A stretch of DNA of 64,000 nt from Rhizobium sp. SL42 (GCF_021729845.1 NZ_CP063397.1:1564001-1628000); one strand, 5' to 3'. Positions 7,986-16,745 are shown, counted from the first letter of the stretch. Numbers and translations are program-made. The notes: a model not told the origin generated them from the sequence alone.

Positions 7986-9911
7986 CTACGACGCCAGCCG
8001 GTGCGATTCCGCCTGGAGGTAGTTCATCGCATCGAGACCGGCCATCGGACGGCCGAAGTAAAAGCCCTGGACCTGATGGATGCCGGCTGCGCGCACGGCT
8101 TCCAGGTCGAAATCGGATTCCACACCCTCGGCCAGGCATTCGATGCCCAGGCTCATCGACAGGTCAGAAATGGCGCGCAGGATGTTTCCGCCCACGCCAT
8201 CGTCTTCGCGCAGGCGCAGCACGAAATTCCTGTCAGTCTTCAGCTTGTGCAGCGGGAAACGATTGATATAGCCAAAATTCGAATAGCCGGAGCCGAAGTC
8301 GTCGAGCGCGATCAGGCACCCCATGCCGGCCAGCAGTTCCAGACTGTCGCGGGCGCGGTCGAAATCCGACATGACGGCGGTCTCGGTGATTTCGAAGATC
8401 ACCCGGTTGGGTTCGATATTGCTGTCGCGCACGATGTGCACGACATTGCTGATCGATCGAGGCGACATGAGATCGTTAGCAGACAGGTTGAAGGATAGCT
8501 TGACATTGTGCGGCCATGTCGCCGCCGTGGACAGTGCCTTTTGCAGCAGCACGGAGGTCATGCGTTCGATCAGGCCGGAACGCTCGGCGGCAGGAATGAA
8601 TGTCGAGGGCGAAACCGGCCCGAGTGTCGGGCTGTTCCAGCGTGCCAGTGCCTCGAAGCCGATCGTCCTGCCGGTATTGATATCGATTTGCGGCTGGTAG
8701 ACGAGCGACATTTCCTTGGCGAGGTCGCAGTTGCGCAGCGTCTGGTCGATGCGGCCGACATCCTTCATTGCGGCCTCATGGCTGGCCGAGAAGATCACCA
8801 CGTCGCCGCGGGTCGCACGCTTTGCGCTGTAGAGGGCATGGTCGGCACGCTCGTACAACTGGTTGGCCGTGCTTCCATGGGTCGGACAATGCGCAAAGCC
8901 TGCCGATGCGGAAATGGCAATGCTCAGGCTGTCGAGGATAAACGGCTCCCGCATGCCGTTGCACAGCCGTTCGCCCAGCGCCTGTACTTCGCTCTGGCCC
9001 GCGATGTCCGGCACGATCAGCGCAAATTCATCCCCGCCCAGACGGGCGATGAAACAGTCGCCGGACAAGGCTGCGCGCAGACGCTCTGCAACCTCCGTCA
9101 ACAACCTGTCGCCCGTGACATGGCCATAGAGATCGTTGACCGGCTTGAAGCCGTCCAGATCGATGATGCCCATGTAGAAGCCGGAGGTCGTCACGTTTGC
9201 CTTTGTCAGCGCACGATCGAGTTCTATGAAGAAGCTGCGCCGGCTCGGCAGCCCGGTCAGCGTATCGAAATCAGCGAGCACTTCCGCCTTGCGCCGCAGG
9301 TCGTCGGCCATCGTCCTTGCCGCGACCGCCTTCAGGATGGCCGTGCGCATCAGCCATGCCATGCCGAGCGCGGCAAAGGTGCCGGCAAGGCCGATAAACG
9401 CATACTGTAGAAAGACGTCCGGCCCGGCTTTGTGGGCGAGCCAAAGCATTGTCGCCAGAGACAGGGCGGAGCCGATAACGATCACCCTGGCGCTCACGGC
9501 CGATGTCGAAATCACCAGCACCAGCAGGACGAAGTAGACGAGCTTGTGTTCTTCGAAATGGATCGAAAGATATGTCACGATATTCACATACATCGCCAGA
9601 TGCATGCTGAGGCCGATCAGTTCCAGTTTTCCGTGGCTGAGATCGCCTTGCAGGCTGCGCAGAAGAGACAGCGCCAGCAGGACGGTTGCCAGCGACATGC
9701 CCGTCAGAATGATCTGTTCCGTGCCGGTCTCGGCGAAAAAATGCGCGATGGTAATCAGCGTGTAATAGACGATGGCCGGCAGGAGAAAGCCGCGAATGAT
9801 CGGCGCGAAGGCTTCGGCAACGCCGTTGTGGAAGCGCTGGCGCGCGTCTTGAGTTGCGTGCTTGTCATTCGGCAGGGCCGAGAGCGGCGATGCGTTCAAT
9901 GATTGATCCAT
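7986..9911 (-). CDS. membrane GGDEF-EAL cyclic-di-GMP protein
   Basis: This 641-residue protein has a membrane sensor of about five to six helices (40-195), a GGDEF domain (about 212-375) and an EAL domain (about 390-630). The cyclase motif LGGDEF at 291-296 is intact, but the RxxD inhibitory site before it reads LSGD, so product inhibition is probably absent. The EAL domain keeps FEALARW, the EITET glutamate, LDDFGSGYSN, LKTDRNF, AEGVES and QGFYFGRP, so phosphodiesterase activity is plausible. Both activities may be possible, with the net direction set by the sensor. It converges with the permease gene. No strong ribosome-binding site is seen. Confidence 0.93.
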   Translation of the reverse strand: MDQSLNASPLSALPNDKHATQDARQRFHNGVAEAFAPIIRGFLLPAIVYYTLITIAHFFAETGTEQIILTGMSLATVLLALSLLRSLQGDLSHGKLELIGLSMHLAMYVNIVTYLSIHFEEHKLVYFVLLVLVISTSAVSARVIVIGSALSLATMLWLAHKAGPDVFLQYAFIGLAGTFAALGMAWLMRTAILKAVAARTMADDLRRKAEVLADFDTLTGLPSRRSFFIELDRALTKANVTTSGFYMGIIDLDGFKPVNDLYGHVTGDRLLTEVAERLRAALSGDCFIARLGGDEFALIVPDIAGQSEVQALGERLCNGMREPFILDSLSIAISASAGFAHCPTHGSTANQLYERADHALYSAKRATRGDVVIFSASHEAAMKDVGRIDQTLRNCDLAKEMSLVYQPQIDINTGRTIGFEALARWNSPTLGPVSPSTFIPAAERSGLIERMTSVLLQKALSTAATWPHNVKLSFNLSANDLMSPRSISNVVHIVRDSNIEPNRVIFEITETAVMSDFDRARDSLELLAGMGCLIALDDFGSGYSNFGYINRFPLHKLKTDRNFVLRLREDDGVGGNILRAISDLSMSLGIECLAEGVESDFDLEAVRAAGIHQVQGFYFGRPMAGLDAMNYLQAESHRLAS

Positions 9912-10151
9912 GAAGAAAGCAGTCCAGTTGCAATAGGCGCACGCAGCAGAATCGTATTGAACGTGCTTTCATAGCAACCCAGATCACAACCGGATCCATT
10001 CATCACAAAGGAATATCAGGGAAGTCTTTAGGAATAGAAAACAATTGCTCGGGCGCTGGGCCAAAGTTTAGACACGGATTTTCGATGTCATCTCAGTGTC
10101 ACGGCGACTGTGTAGAGCGCGCATACTGAAACGCATGTGTTGAAATCGTAT

Positions 10152-10994
10152 ATGTCGCAAGAATCTCCTGTTTTGCGCCTCGGCGTCATTACCGATCCGC
10201 AGTATGCCGCGCTGCCTCCGCATCCACAGTTGAACCGACACTACGCAAGGAGCCTGGAAAAGCTTTCCCAGGCAGTGGATTGTTTCAACACCATGCCTTT
10301 GCATGCGGTCGTCGTTCTGGGTGATCTGATCGATCGCGGCTTCGAGAATTTCGCCCCGGTTCTGGCTGAATTGGACCGTTTGCGACACCCGCGCATCCTG
10401 CTGCCGGGCAATCACGACTTCGCGGTGGTCCAGGAGCGACTTGGCGAGATCCACCAGGTGCTGGCCATGCCCGCCCCCTATCACGACCTGTCGATCAACG
10501 GCATTCGCATTATCGTCACCGATGGCAACGAGATCTCGCTTTTCGCATTGGCCGAAGGCGATCCGCGGCGCATCGAAGCGCAGGCACGCCTTGCCGCCAT
10601 GAAGGCGGCGGGTGCCGTCAACGCGATGGACTGGAATGGCGGCATGAGCGCAAGCCAGACCGCGTGGCTGGCGCTTCGGCTCAAGGACGCCGAGGCCGCG
10701 GGCGAGAAGGTCATCGTGCTGGGCCACTATCCGATCCATCCGTTCTCGGATCACTGCCTCTGGCAGGCCGAAGACCTGGCGCGCATGTTGGCCGGATCTC
10801 CGGCTGCCATCGCCTATCTTTGCGGCCACGATCATGCCGGCAACTACGGCCTGCTTGGAGCCACACATTTCATCAATTTCTGCGGCATGGTCGACACCGA
10901 GTTCGACAACGCCTTCGCCGTGCTCGACCTTTATCCCGACCGGATCGAGATCGAGGGTTTTGGTCGCGAACAGAGCCGCCGACTTGCCCTCTAG
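10152..10994 (+). CDS. calcineurin-like metallophosphoesterase, ADP-ribose/CDP-alcohol diphosphatase-like
   Basis: This cytoplasmic protein of about 280 residues has all the binuclear metallophosphoesterase motifs in order: DPQY (in place of DxH), GDLIDRG, GNHD, GHYP and GHDHAG. The DxQ first motif and the GHDHAGNYG element are features of Mn-dependent ADP-ribose/CDP-alcohol diphosphatases, which hydrolyse nucleoside diphosphate conjugates. A GTG at 10137 is in frame, but the ATG at 10152 gives a better protein start; neither has a strong ribosome-binding site. Its last four bases overlap the convergent YafY-type regulator. Confidence 0.85.
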   Translation: MSQESPVLRLGVITDPQYAALPPHPQLNRHYARSLEKLSQAVDCFNTMPLHAVVVLGDLIDRGFENFAPVLAELDRLRHPRILLPGNHDFAVVQERLGEIHQVLAMPAPYHDLSINGIRIIVTDGNEISLFALAEGDPRRIEAQARLAAMKAAGAVNAMDWNGGMSASQTAWLALRLKDAEAAGEKVIVLGHYPIHPFSDHCLWQAEDLARMLAGSPAAIAYLCGHDHAGNYGLLGATHFINFCGMVDTEFDNAFAVLDLYPDRIEIEGFGREQSRRLAL

Positions 10995-11695
10995 GCTGAT
11001 GCCGCATTTGCGGCGCCGCTCGCCCAGCCGCTCGTCCAAATGGCGCGCAAACGGTCGCCTTCGCCCTTGAAAAAGCGGTCCTGCGTCTTGCACTCAATGA
11101 TGCGCTCGCTGCGGAAATTGCGGATCGCCTGCCGCAACTCGCACCAGGCAACCAGATTGACGGACTGCGCATAATAGATCAGCGCCAGCGGCTTTATCAT
11201 CCGGCGACTGGCCTCGCCTCGATCATCGCGATAGTCGATCCGCAGCACCTGTTCGTTGCGTATCGCTGTGCGCACCTGTTCCAGCTCGAAATCCTTCGGC
11301 ATCTGCGGCGGCGAGCCCCAGGCATAAAGCGTGGCGGATTGCAGGCTCTGCCGCAGGGGTTCCGGCACCGCGCCGGCGATCTTCCGGTTCACCGATTCCG
11401 CCGAGCGCCTGAGCGAGGTGTCGCCGCTGCGCTCGAGCATCTGCAATCCGAGCACGATTGCTTCCGTTTCCTCGACGGTGAACATCAAGGGTGGCAGATC
11501 GAAACCTGGACGGAGGATATAACCCAGTCCGCGCTCCCCCTCGATCGGAACGCGCATCGCCTGTAGAGCGGCGATGTCGCGGTAGATCGACCGCATGGTG
11601 ACTTCGAGCTGGTCGGCAATGCTTTGCGCTGTCACCGCGGCGCGGGAAAGCTTCAGGATTTGGATGATCTCGAACAGCCGCGACGCCTTGCGCAT
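10991..11695 (-). CDS. YafY-type HTH/WYL-domain transcriptional regulator
   Basis: This 234-residue regulator has an N-terminal winged HTH of the DeoR/HTH_11 type (about 1-60: TAQSIADQLEVTMRSIYRDI) and a central-to-C-terminal WYL-like domain (about 140-220: RIDYRDDRGEASRR, KPLALIYYAQSVNLVAWCE). WYL domains bind small ligands or nucleic acid. A strong AGGAGGG precedes the ATG. The gene diverges from a LysE-family exporter with a 9-bp inverted repeat between them, so it probably controls that exporter and itself. Confidence 0.9.
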   Translation of the reverse strand: MRKASRLFEIIQILKLSRAAVTAQSIADQLEVTMRSIYRDIAALQAMRVPIEGERGLGYILRPGFDLPPLMFTVEETEAIVLGLQMLERSGDTSLRRSAESVNRKIAGAVPEPLRQSLQSATLYAWGSPPQMPKDFELEQVRTAIRNEQVLRIDYRDDRGEASRRMIKPLALIYYAQSVNLVAWCELRQAIRNFRSERIIECKTQDRFFKGEGDRLRAIWTSGWASGAANAASA

Positions 11696-11711
11696 GTCGC
11701 CCTCCTTGTCT

Positions 11712-11735
11712 CTCCTGACACTATGCTGTCAGGAG
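11712..11735. promoter_or_regulatory. inverted repeat, likely operator of the YafY-type regulator
   Basis: CTCCTGACA and its exact complement TGTCAGGAG are separated by 6 bases. The palindrome lies 17 bases upstream of the regulator start and about 80 bases upstream of the exporter start. Position and symmetry fit a dimer-binding operator controlling both divergent genes. Confidence 0.6.
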
Positions 11736-11816
11736 CCATTCTGTATGCAGCGGGTAACAAATTGATTGTTTGAAACAAAAGTCCTAGCCGTTGAATTCCG
11801 TACCAAGGATACTGAC

Positions 11817-12446
11817 ATGAACTACGCAGAAAATCTCTGGCTTTTTCTTTTGCTGCTGACGGGTATCGTGGTCGTGCCAGGCATGGACATGATCTATGTC
11901 CTGGCGAGCGCTCTTTCCGGCGGCAAGCGCGCCGGATTGGCCGCAACCACCGGAATGATGGCCGGAGGTGCGATCCACACGATCTTCGGTACGCTCGGCA
12001 CGGGTGCGCTGGTGGCGCTGGTGCCTCAGCTTTTTACCCCGCTGCTGATCGTCGGCGCTGCCTACATGGTCTGGATCGGCATCTCGCTGGTTCGCAGTTC
12101 CATCACCGTCGAGGCCGTCCAGACCGGTGCCGCCAGGCGTCTTTCGTCGACATTTGGCCAGGCCCTGGCCACCTGTCTGCTCAATCCCAAGGCTTATCTC
12201 TTCGTGATTGCCGTCTTTCCGCAGTTCCTCAAACCGCAATATGGATCGCTGCTCATGCAGGGCACGGTCATGGGACTGATGACGATGGCCGTGCAGGGCG
12301 TGGTGTATGGCAGCGTTGCGCTCGCGGGCCATGGTGCCCGTCACGCGCTGGTGGCAAACCCCGGCGTCACCAGGGCCATTGGCCGTGGCGCGGGCCTGCT
12401 TCTGATTGCCGCTGCGATCTTTACCCTGGCGCATGAACTGCGGTAG
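11817..12446 (+). CDS. LysE/RhtB-family amino-acid exporter
   Basis: This 209-residue inner-membrane protein has about six hydrophobic helices. The family hallmark near the first helix reads VVVPGMDMIYVLASAL (PGP-type loop, here PGM), and LLNPKAYLFVIAVFPQF matches the conserved NPK element near residue 120. Family members export amino acids or related small metabolites by proton antiport; the substrate cannot be told here. The ATG at 11817 follows AAGGA. Expression is probably set by the divergent YafY-type regulator. Confidence 0.88.
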   Translation: MNYAENLWLFLLLLTGIVVVPGMDMIYVLASALSGGKRAGLAATTGMMAGGAIHTIFGTLGTGALVALVPQLFTPLLIVGAAYMVWIGISLVRSSITVEAVQTGAARRLSSTFGQALATCLLNPKAYLFVIAVFPQFLKPQYGSLLMQGTVMGLMTMAVQGVVYGSVALAGHGARHALVANPGVTRAIGRGAGLLLIAAAIFTLAHELR

Positions 12447-12621
12447 CGCAGAGAGCCCCGCTTGGTTTGCAGTGCAGGCCGATCTGTCATGAATATCAGA
12501 TGATTGATGCTCCGTCGCATGATCACCGCTTTGTGACTTCATTCCGCCAGTCCAAACCTGCAAACATCCCCATGCTCGAAGCTAACGTCGGTCCGCCGGC
12601 AAACTCCGTGGGAGAATGGGA

Positions 12622-13065
12622 ATGAAGTTGAAGCTCGTTTTGACGGCCGCTGCGGCCATCTGTCTTGGCGTGACGGTGGCCATCGCGGCGGGTGAGCCGC
12701 AGGTTGTCCGTCAGGAAATGATGAAAAAGACCGGCGGCGCCATGGGTGCCCTGGCGGCGATCGCCAAAGGCGAAAAGCCGTTCGATGCAGAGGTCGTCAA
12801 GGCTTCGCTGACCACCATGGTCGAGGTTGGCAAGACATTCCCCGACCAGTTCCCGGCCGGCTCGGAAACCGGTCTTGAAACGGAAGCCAGCCCGAAGATC
12901 TGGGAAAACATGGACGACTTCAAGTCGAAGTCGATGGCCCTGGCGACTGCTGCCGAAGCGCAGCTCGCCGCTCTGCCTGCCGATCAGGCCGGCGTCGGTG
13001 CGGTGATGAAGGCCGTCGGTGGGACCTGCGGCACCTGTCACGAGACCTACCGCCTGAAGAAATAA
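12622..13065 (+). CDS. cytochrome c'
   Basis: This 147-residue precursor has a Sec signal peptide ending near AIAAGE. The mature part is a predicted four-helix bundle with one C-terminal haem motif, GTCGTCHETYRLKK (CxxCH). A near-C-terminal CxxCH in a helical protein of this size is the cytochrome c' pattern: a periplasmic high-spin haem protein that binds NO or CO. The ATG at 12622 is preferred over 12616 by spacing to GGGAG. It precedes a diheme cytochrome c in the same direction, separated by a hairpin. Confidence 0.92.
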   Translation: MKLKLVLTAAAAICLGVTVAIAAGEPQVVRQEMMKKTGGAMGALAAIAKGEKPFDAEVVKASLTTMVEVGKTFPDQFPAGSETGLETEASPKIWENMDDFKSKSMALATAAEAQLAALPADQAGVGAVMKAVGGTCGTCHETYRLKK

Positions 13066-13075
13066 GCATTCGGCG

Positions 13076-13100
13076 CGCCCGACGGTTTAACTGTCGGGCG
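13076..13100 (+). terminator. hairpin after the cytochrome c' gene
   Basis: An 8-bp GC-rich stem (CGCCCGAC with its complement, 13076-13083/13093-13100) begins 10 bases after the stop. No T-run follows, so it may be a partial terminator or an RNA-stabilising hairpin that makes expression of the two cytochromes unequal. Confidence 0.45.
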
Positions 13101-13151
13101 ACTGTCCGTTTCGGCCCGTTTGGGGCAGCGTGATTCTTGCGGAGGCTCTGG

Positions 13152-14069
13152 ATGGTTTCGAAATGGGTCAAGGGCCTTGTCGGCCTGTCGGTCATCGGCG
13201 CCCTGGGTGCGGGCGGATTTCTCGTCGTCACCGCACCCGCGCGCCAGGACCCATCTGTCTGGGCCGGGCTCGGTGAACCGGATCTTGCCCATGGCCGGGA
13301 GGTGTTTTTTGCCGGCGGCTGTACCAGCTGTCATACGCCGGCCGGCAGCGCGGGCGATGCGCGTTTGATCCTGTCGGGCGGCGCGCCGATCCACAGCCCG
13401 TTCGGCACCTTCCATGCACCAAACATCTCCAGCAGCCAGACGGCCGGCATCGGCGCCTGGACACTTGCCGAATTCGGTGATGCCATGACCCGCGGCGTCG
13501 GGCGTCGGGGCGAGCATCTGTATCCATCCTTCCCCTATGGCTCCTACTCGCGCATGTCGGCGAAGGACGTCAACGACCTGTTCGGCTTCATCAAGACACT
13601 GCCGGCGAGCGACGCCGTGGCGCCGGCGCATGAATTGCCGTTCCCCTTCAATATCCGCCAGTCCCTCGGCGGCTGGAAATTTCTCTATTTTACCGACGAG
13701 CCGCGCGTGGCGTTGACCGACGCCAGCGACATGGTCAAGCGGGGCCAGTATCTGGTCGAAGGCCCCGGCCATTGCGGCGAATGCCATACCCCGCGCGACA
13801 TGCTCGGCGGCTTCAGGGGCGGCCAGTGGCTGGCCGGTGGTCCCAATCCGGAAGGCGAGGGGACCATCCCCAACATCACGCCAGGCTCGAAGAGCATCGG
13901 ATCCTGGAGCGAGTCGGATATCGCAACCTATCTCGAAACCGGCTTTACCCCGGACTTCGACAGCGTCGGCGGCACGATGGTCGAGGTGCAGAAGAACATG
14001 GCCGAACTGCCAGCCAGCGACAGAGAGGCGATTGCGGCCTATCTCAAAGCCATTCCCGCGATACAATGA
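13152..14069 (+). CDS. membrane-anchored diheme cytochrome c
   Basis: This 305-residue protein has an N-terminal hydrophobic anchor or signal (about 5-30) and two c-type haem motifs, CTSCH near residue 58 and CGECH near 212. Each lies in its own cytochrome domain, with methionine-containing ligand regions downstream. The domain order resembles diheme electron-transfer subunits that accept electrons from periplasmic dehydrogenases. No dehydrogenase gene is adjacent, so the partner is unknown. GGAGG precedes the ATG; a TTG start upstream is less likely. Probably co-transcribed with cytochrome c'. Confidence 0.9.
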   Translation: MVSKWVKGLVGLSVIGALGAGGFLVVTAPARQDPSVWAGLGEPDLAHGREVFFAGGCTSCHTPAGSAGDARLILSGGAPIHSPFGTFHAPNISSSQTAGIGAWTLAEFGDAMTRGVGRRGEHLYPSFPYGSYSRMSAKDVNDLFGFIKTLPASDAVAPAHELPFPFNIRQSLGGWKFLYFTDEPRVALTDASDMVKRGQYLVEGPGHCGECHTPRDMLGGFRGGQWLAGGPNPEGEGTIPNITPGSKSIGSWSESDIATYLETGFTPDFDSVGGTMVEVQKNMAELPASDREAIAAYLKAIPAIQ

Positions 14070-14188
14070 TTTGCGAGCGGCGGGCGCCTCTCGCCCTTGC
14101 CCGCCGCCGCGGATTGAAACCGTCGCCTCAAGCATCGCGCAAGCCAGCACCGTCATCATGCAATCCACGAAATGATTTCGGAGGATTC

Positions 14189-14413
14189 ATGAGCATCGAA
14201 CGTCGGCGGATGGAATCGGCAATCCGCTCGCTGCTCGACAATTATCCTGATCCCGCCCTGCATCGCTGGGTGGACGAGACGGTGCGTGCCTTCGAAAGAC
14301 GTCTTTCGGCCATTGTCGATCCGCGCGAGCGCGATCATGCCCAGCAGGCGGCGCTTATTCTGATCAAGACAACCTTGCAGAAATGGTCGGAAAAGCCGCC
14401 CGTGCGCCATTGA
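14189..14413 (+). CDS. small hypothetical protein
   Basis: This 74-residue protein is soluble and helical by composition, rich in Arg, Glu and Ala, starting MSIERRRMESAIRSLLDNYP. GGAGG is 6 bases before the ATG, which is the main support for it being a gene. No family is recognised. It follows the diheme cytochrome by about 120 bases and may be independently expressed. Confidence 0.6.
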   Translation: MSIERRRMESAIRSLLDNYPDPALHRWVDETVRAFERRLSAIVDPRERDHAQQAALILIKTTLQKWSEKPPVRH

Positions 14414-14460
14414 GCCTGGCTTTGGGTTGCCGGCTTTCCCGACCATGTTGCTGACTGGTC

Positions 14461-14997
14461 CTATCCCGCCGCACTGCGGGAATCCCGCTTCGCCTGTGCG
14501 GCCGCCGCGGCCGCGCGCAGGCGTCCCCGTTCAGCGGGGCGGACAAGGCTCTTGTAGCGTTTGGATTCGATGGCTCGCATGCCGGCATGCGCATGGCGCG
14601 AATTGTAGCTGTCGTCTCGCTCGACCTTGGCACTCTGCTTCAAGGCCAGGGCGGCGCGCATGTTCTCGACCAGTTGCACCTTGCCCTGCATTTTCTGGCG
14701 GCGGGCATGTTCGCCATTCAGCCGGCGCATGCTCATGGCCAGGATTTCGAGCTTGCCTCTTGTGCCGACATCCTTCCTGACCGGCTCTACGCCTTTCGCC
14801 GCAGCCTTGCCGCGCAACTCGCGGGTCTGGCGGTGAGCCTCGGTCTTGGCGCGATTGCGTCTGTCACGAACCTGTTTCAGCAGTTTGGTCAGGTCGGCAT
14901 CGTTCAACTGCTGAACCGCGGGGTGGTGGGACTGCTGAACCAGATGCCACTCCTCCTCGGTCAGCAACCGCTCTTCCTGTTTGCGCGAAATCGCCAT
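14461..14997 (-). CDS. hypothetical basic, probably coiled-coil protein
   Basis: This 178-residue protein is strongly charged (Lys, Arg, Glu, Gln) with a predicted long helical middle (EEEWHLVQQSHH, then LTKLLKQVRDRRNRAK) and an Ala/Arg-rich C-terminus. No signal peptide or membrane helix is seen. The start MAISRKQEE is supported by GGAGGAGG at ideal spacing; the upstream in-frame extension is unsupported. The basic tail could bind nucleic acid, but that is conjecture. The family is not recognised. Confidence 0.7.
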   Translation of the reverse strand: MAISRKQEERLLTEEEWHLVQQSHHPAVQQLNDADLTKLLKQVRDRRNRAKTEAHRQTRELRGKAAAKGVEPVRKDVGTRGKLEILAMSMRRLNGEHARRQKMQGKVQLVENMRAALALKQSAKVERDDSYNSRHAHAGMRAIESKRYKSLVRPAERGRLRAAAAAAQAKRDSRSAAG

Positions 14998-15215
14998 GTA
15001 CGCCTCCTCCGTTTTTTGCTGTCGTGTCGTTGATCCAGATGTTTGAAATGGGGACAGGTCGGCGTTCGACCGATAAACGCGTTTCAAGGCTTCGGTTAAG
15101 CGCCGCCACGCATGCTGCAAGGGCCGTCAGCCTTGCAGTGTCAAACATACGCTTGCGCGATGGCCTCGACAAGAACGCAGCGCATCGGACCAAGGCCCGG
15201 AAGGTCTCGAAAAGG

Positions 15216-15776
15216 TCAGGCGCCCGTGGCGGTCGGCTCCGGGGCGGGCGGATAAAAGCGCAGGGCGACCTTTGCCTCAGACAGGCGGCGATGCAGCTTG
15301 GCCTGTTCCCGCAGCGGCCAGGAATCATAGAGCAGGATGTTCAGCGGATGCCACAGGGCAACCCATCCGACGATAATCGCGCCTTCCTCCAGGAAATGCG
15401 AGATACGGCCGTAGGATGTCAGCGCAGAAACGGCCTGGCCGAACACAAGACACAAGGCAAGCACCGCGAGACCGAGCAACAGGGCCCGGCGCCCGGTACG
15501 CAGAAGTTCGCGCAACTGGTGTTCGACAACCCCGTGGCTGTAGAGGAAATAGTTCGAAATCGCCCGATCGAGGCTCTGGACCTCCGCCTGCGAGGCCGCG
15601 TCTTCGGGCAGATGAACCGTGATCTGGATCGGTTGCTTTTTCGGCATCAGGCTTGCGTGCCGGGTAATGTATTCGATTGCATCCTGCGACAATTCCCGGC
15701 CCCTGAACGGATAGGGATCCAGCGTTTCGAAGATCTGGGAAACGTGTTCAAGGCGCATTTCCACGGCATCGTCCAT
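15216..15776 (-). CDS. hypothetical membrane protein with two helices
   Basis: This 186-residue protein has an acidic soluble N-terminal region (1-90) followed by two hydrophobic segments: about 97-117 (ALLLGLAVLALCLVFGQAVS) and about 130-150 (GAIIVGWVALWHPLNILLY). A basic tail follows. GGAGG precedes the ATG. The layout of N-terminal soluble domain, helical hairpin and short tail suggests an inner-membrane protein with cytoplasmic ends. No family or motif is recognised. Confidence 0.7.
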   Translation of the reverse strand: MDDAVEMRLEHVSQIFETLDPYPFRGRELSQDAIEYITRHASLMPKKQPIQITVHLPEDAASQAEVQSLDRAISNYFLYSHGVVEHQLRELLRTGRRALLLGLAVLALCLVFGQAVSALTSYGRISHFLEEGAIIVGWVALWHPLNILLYDSWPLREQAKLHRRLSEAKVALRFYPPAPEPTATGA

Positions 15777-15946
15777 CGCAGACCTCCCCGGTTCAAGTCG
15801 TCCGAGAGGCTAGCGCGAAGCCTGTCGGATATACCACCGATTTCTTGCTGGACGGATGCTGCACCATGGCGCGGTCATCAATCAGGGTCGTTAGTCGGCC
15901 GCATGGGCATGTCGGCTAGTGCGTGCCCATGCCGTTGCCGCATGGT

Positions 15947-16474
15947 TCAGGCAGCCTTGATCTCGATCTTCTTTTCACTGCTGACCGCTTCGGCGGTCTT
16001 CGGCAGCGTCACGCTGAGCAGGCCTTTGGAAAAAGTCGCCTCGATCTTGTCCCGATCGATACCGTCGGGCAGGGCAAAGCTCCGCTGGAACGAGCCGTAG
16101 CGCCGCTCCGAAAGATGATAGTCTTTCTTGTCTTCGCTCTTCTCTTCGGATTTCTCGCCGCGGATCGTCAGGACACCGTTGGCAACCTTCACCTCGACGC
16201 TTTTGTCGTCCATGCCGGGCAGCTCGGCCGTAACTTCGTAGAAGCCGTCCTTTTCGATCATGTCGACCGCTGGCGCGACCTTCCATGGGAAGGCTGACGG
16301 ATCGAGACTGCGCAACCCTCGAGCGACGGGTGCTCCCAACGAAAACGGATGGAAGTCGGTGAACAGCCGGTCTATCTCCTGGCGCAGTGTATCAAGCGCT
16401 GCCCAAGGACGATCCGTGATCGATGTCTGCGGATTTTCGGTGGTGATCGGAAGCTTTTTGACTGAATCATTCAT
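15947..16474 (-). CDS. small heat-shock protein, Hsp20 family
   Basis: This 175-residue protein holds an alpha-crystallin domain (about 65-165): VDMIEKDGFYEVTAELPGM, ANGVLTIRGEK, RRYGSFQRSFALPDGID and FSKGLLSVTLPK. The class A/C type ATP-independent chaperone holds unfolding proteins in oligomers. The C-terminal tail KKIEIKAA carries the I-x-I anchor that bridges subunits. The ATG at 16474 fits the AGGAG spacing better than 16480. A heat-shock-type promoter is listed at 16565-16590. Confidence 0.95.
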   Translation of the reverse strand: MNDSVKKLPITTENPQTSITDRPWAALDTLRQEIDRLFTDFHPFSLGAPVARGLRSLDPSAFPWKVAPAVDMIEKDGFYEVTAELPGMDDKSVEVKVANGVLTIRGEKSEEKSEDKKDYHLSERRYGSFQRSFALPDGIDRDKIEATFSKGLLSVTLPKTAEAVSSEKKIEIKAA

Positions 16475-16564
16475 GGTCATCACTCCTCGTTGATCTTGAT
16501 GCCCGCAGCCGATGTTGCGGAACATCTGCCTCTGAATTGTCAATCCAATATTAGCCAAAGACGC

Positions 16565-16590
16565 AAATCAGGTCATTGACTACGGTCAAG
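16565..16590 (-). promoter_or_regulatory. candidate RpoH (sigma-32) promoter of hsp20
   Basis: On the minus strand CTTGAC is followed after 12 bases by CCTGATTT, close to the heat-shock pattern CTTGA-N11/16-CCNNATNT. It lies about 90 bases upstream of the hsp20 start. The match is imperfect in the -10 half and is judged mainly by gene identity. Confidence 0.4.
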
Positions 16591-16745
16591 CGGCGGAGCA
16601 TTTGCCTTGGCATCATGGCGCGGCCGGTGCGCCATGCGGCGCGTCCGATTGCGGCTTTCCATGCATAAGCCCTGCAGTCTGCAAGGCACAGAACCTCGCC
16701 GCAGGACGGCTGGCTGCCGCTCAATCCTGGAGACTTGCCCAGGCG

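Noticed and set aside
13076..13100. Hairpin after cytochrome c' as a full transcription terminator
   Set aside because: No T-run follows and the next gene begins 52 bases later in the same direction; kept only as a possible partial terminator.
16475..16600. ROSE-type RNA thermometer ahead of hsp20
   Set aside because: The leader is short and I could not find the conserved U(U/C)GCU-type segment pairing with the ribosome-binding site.
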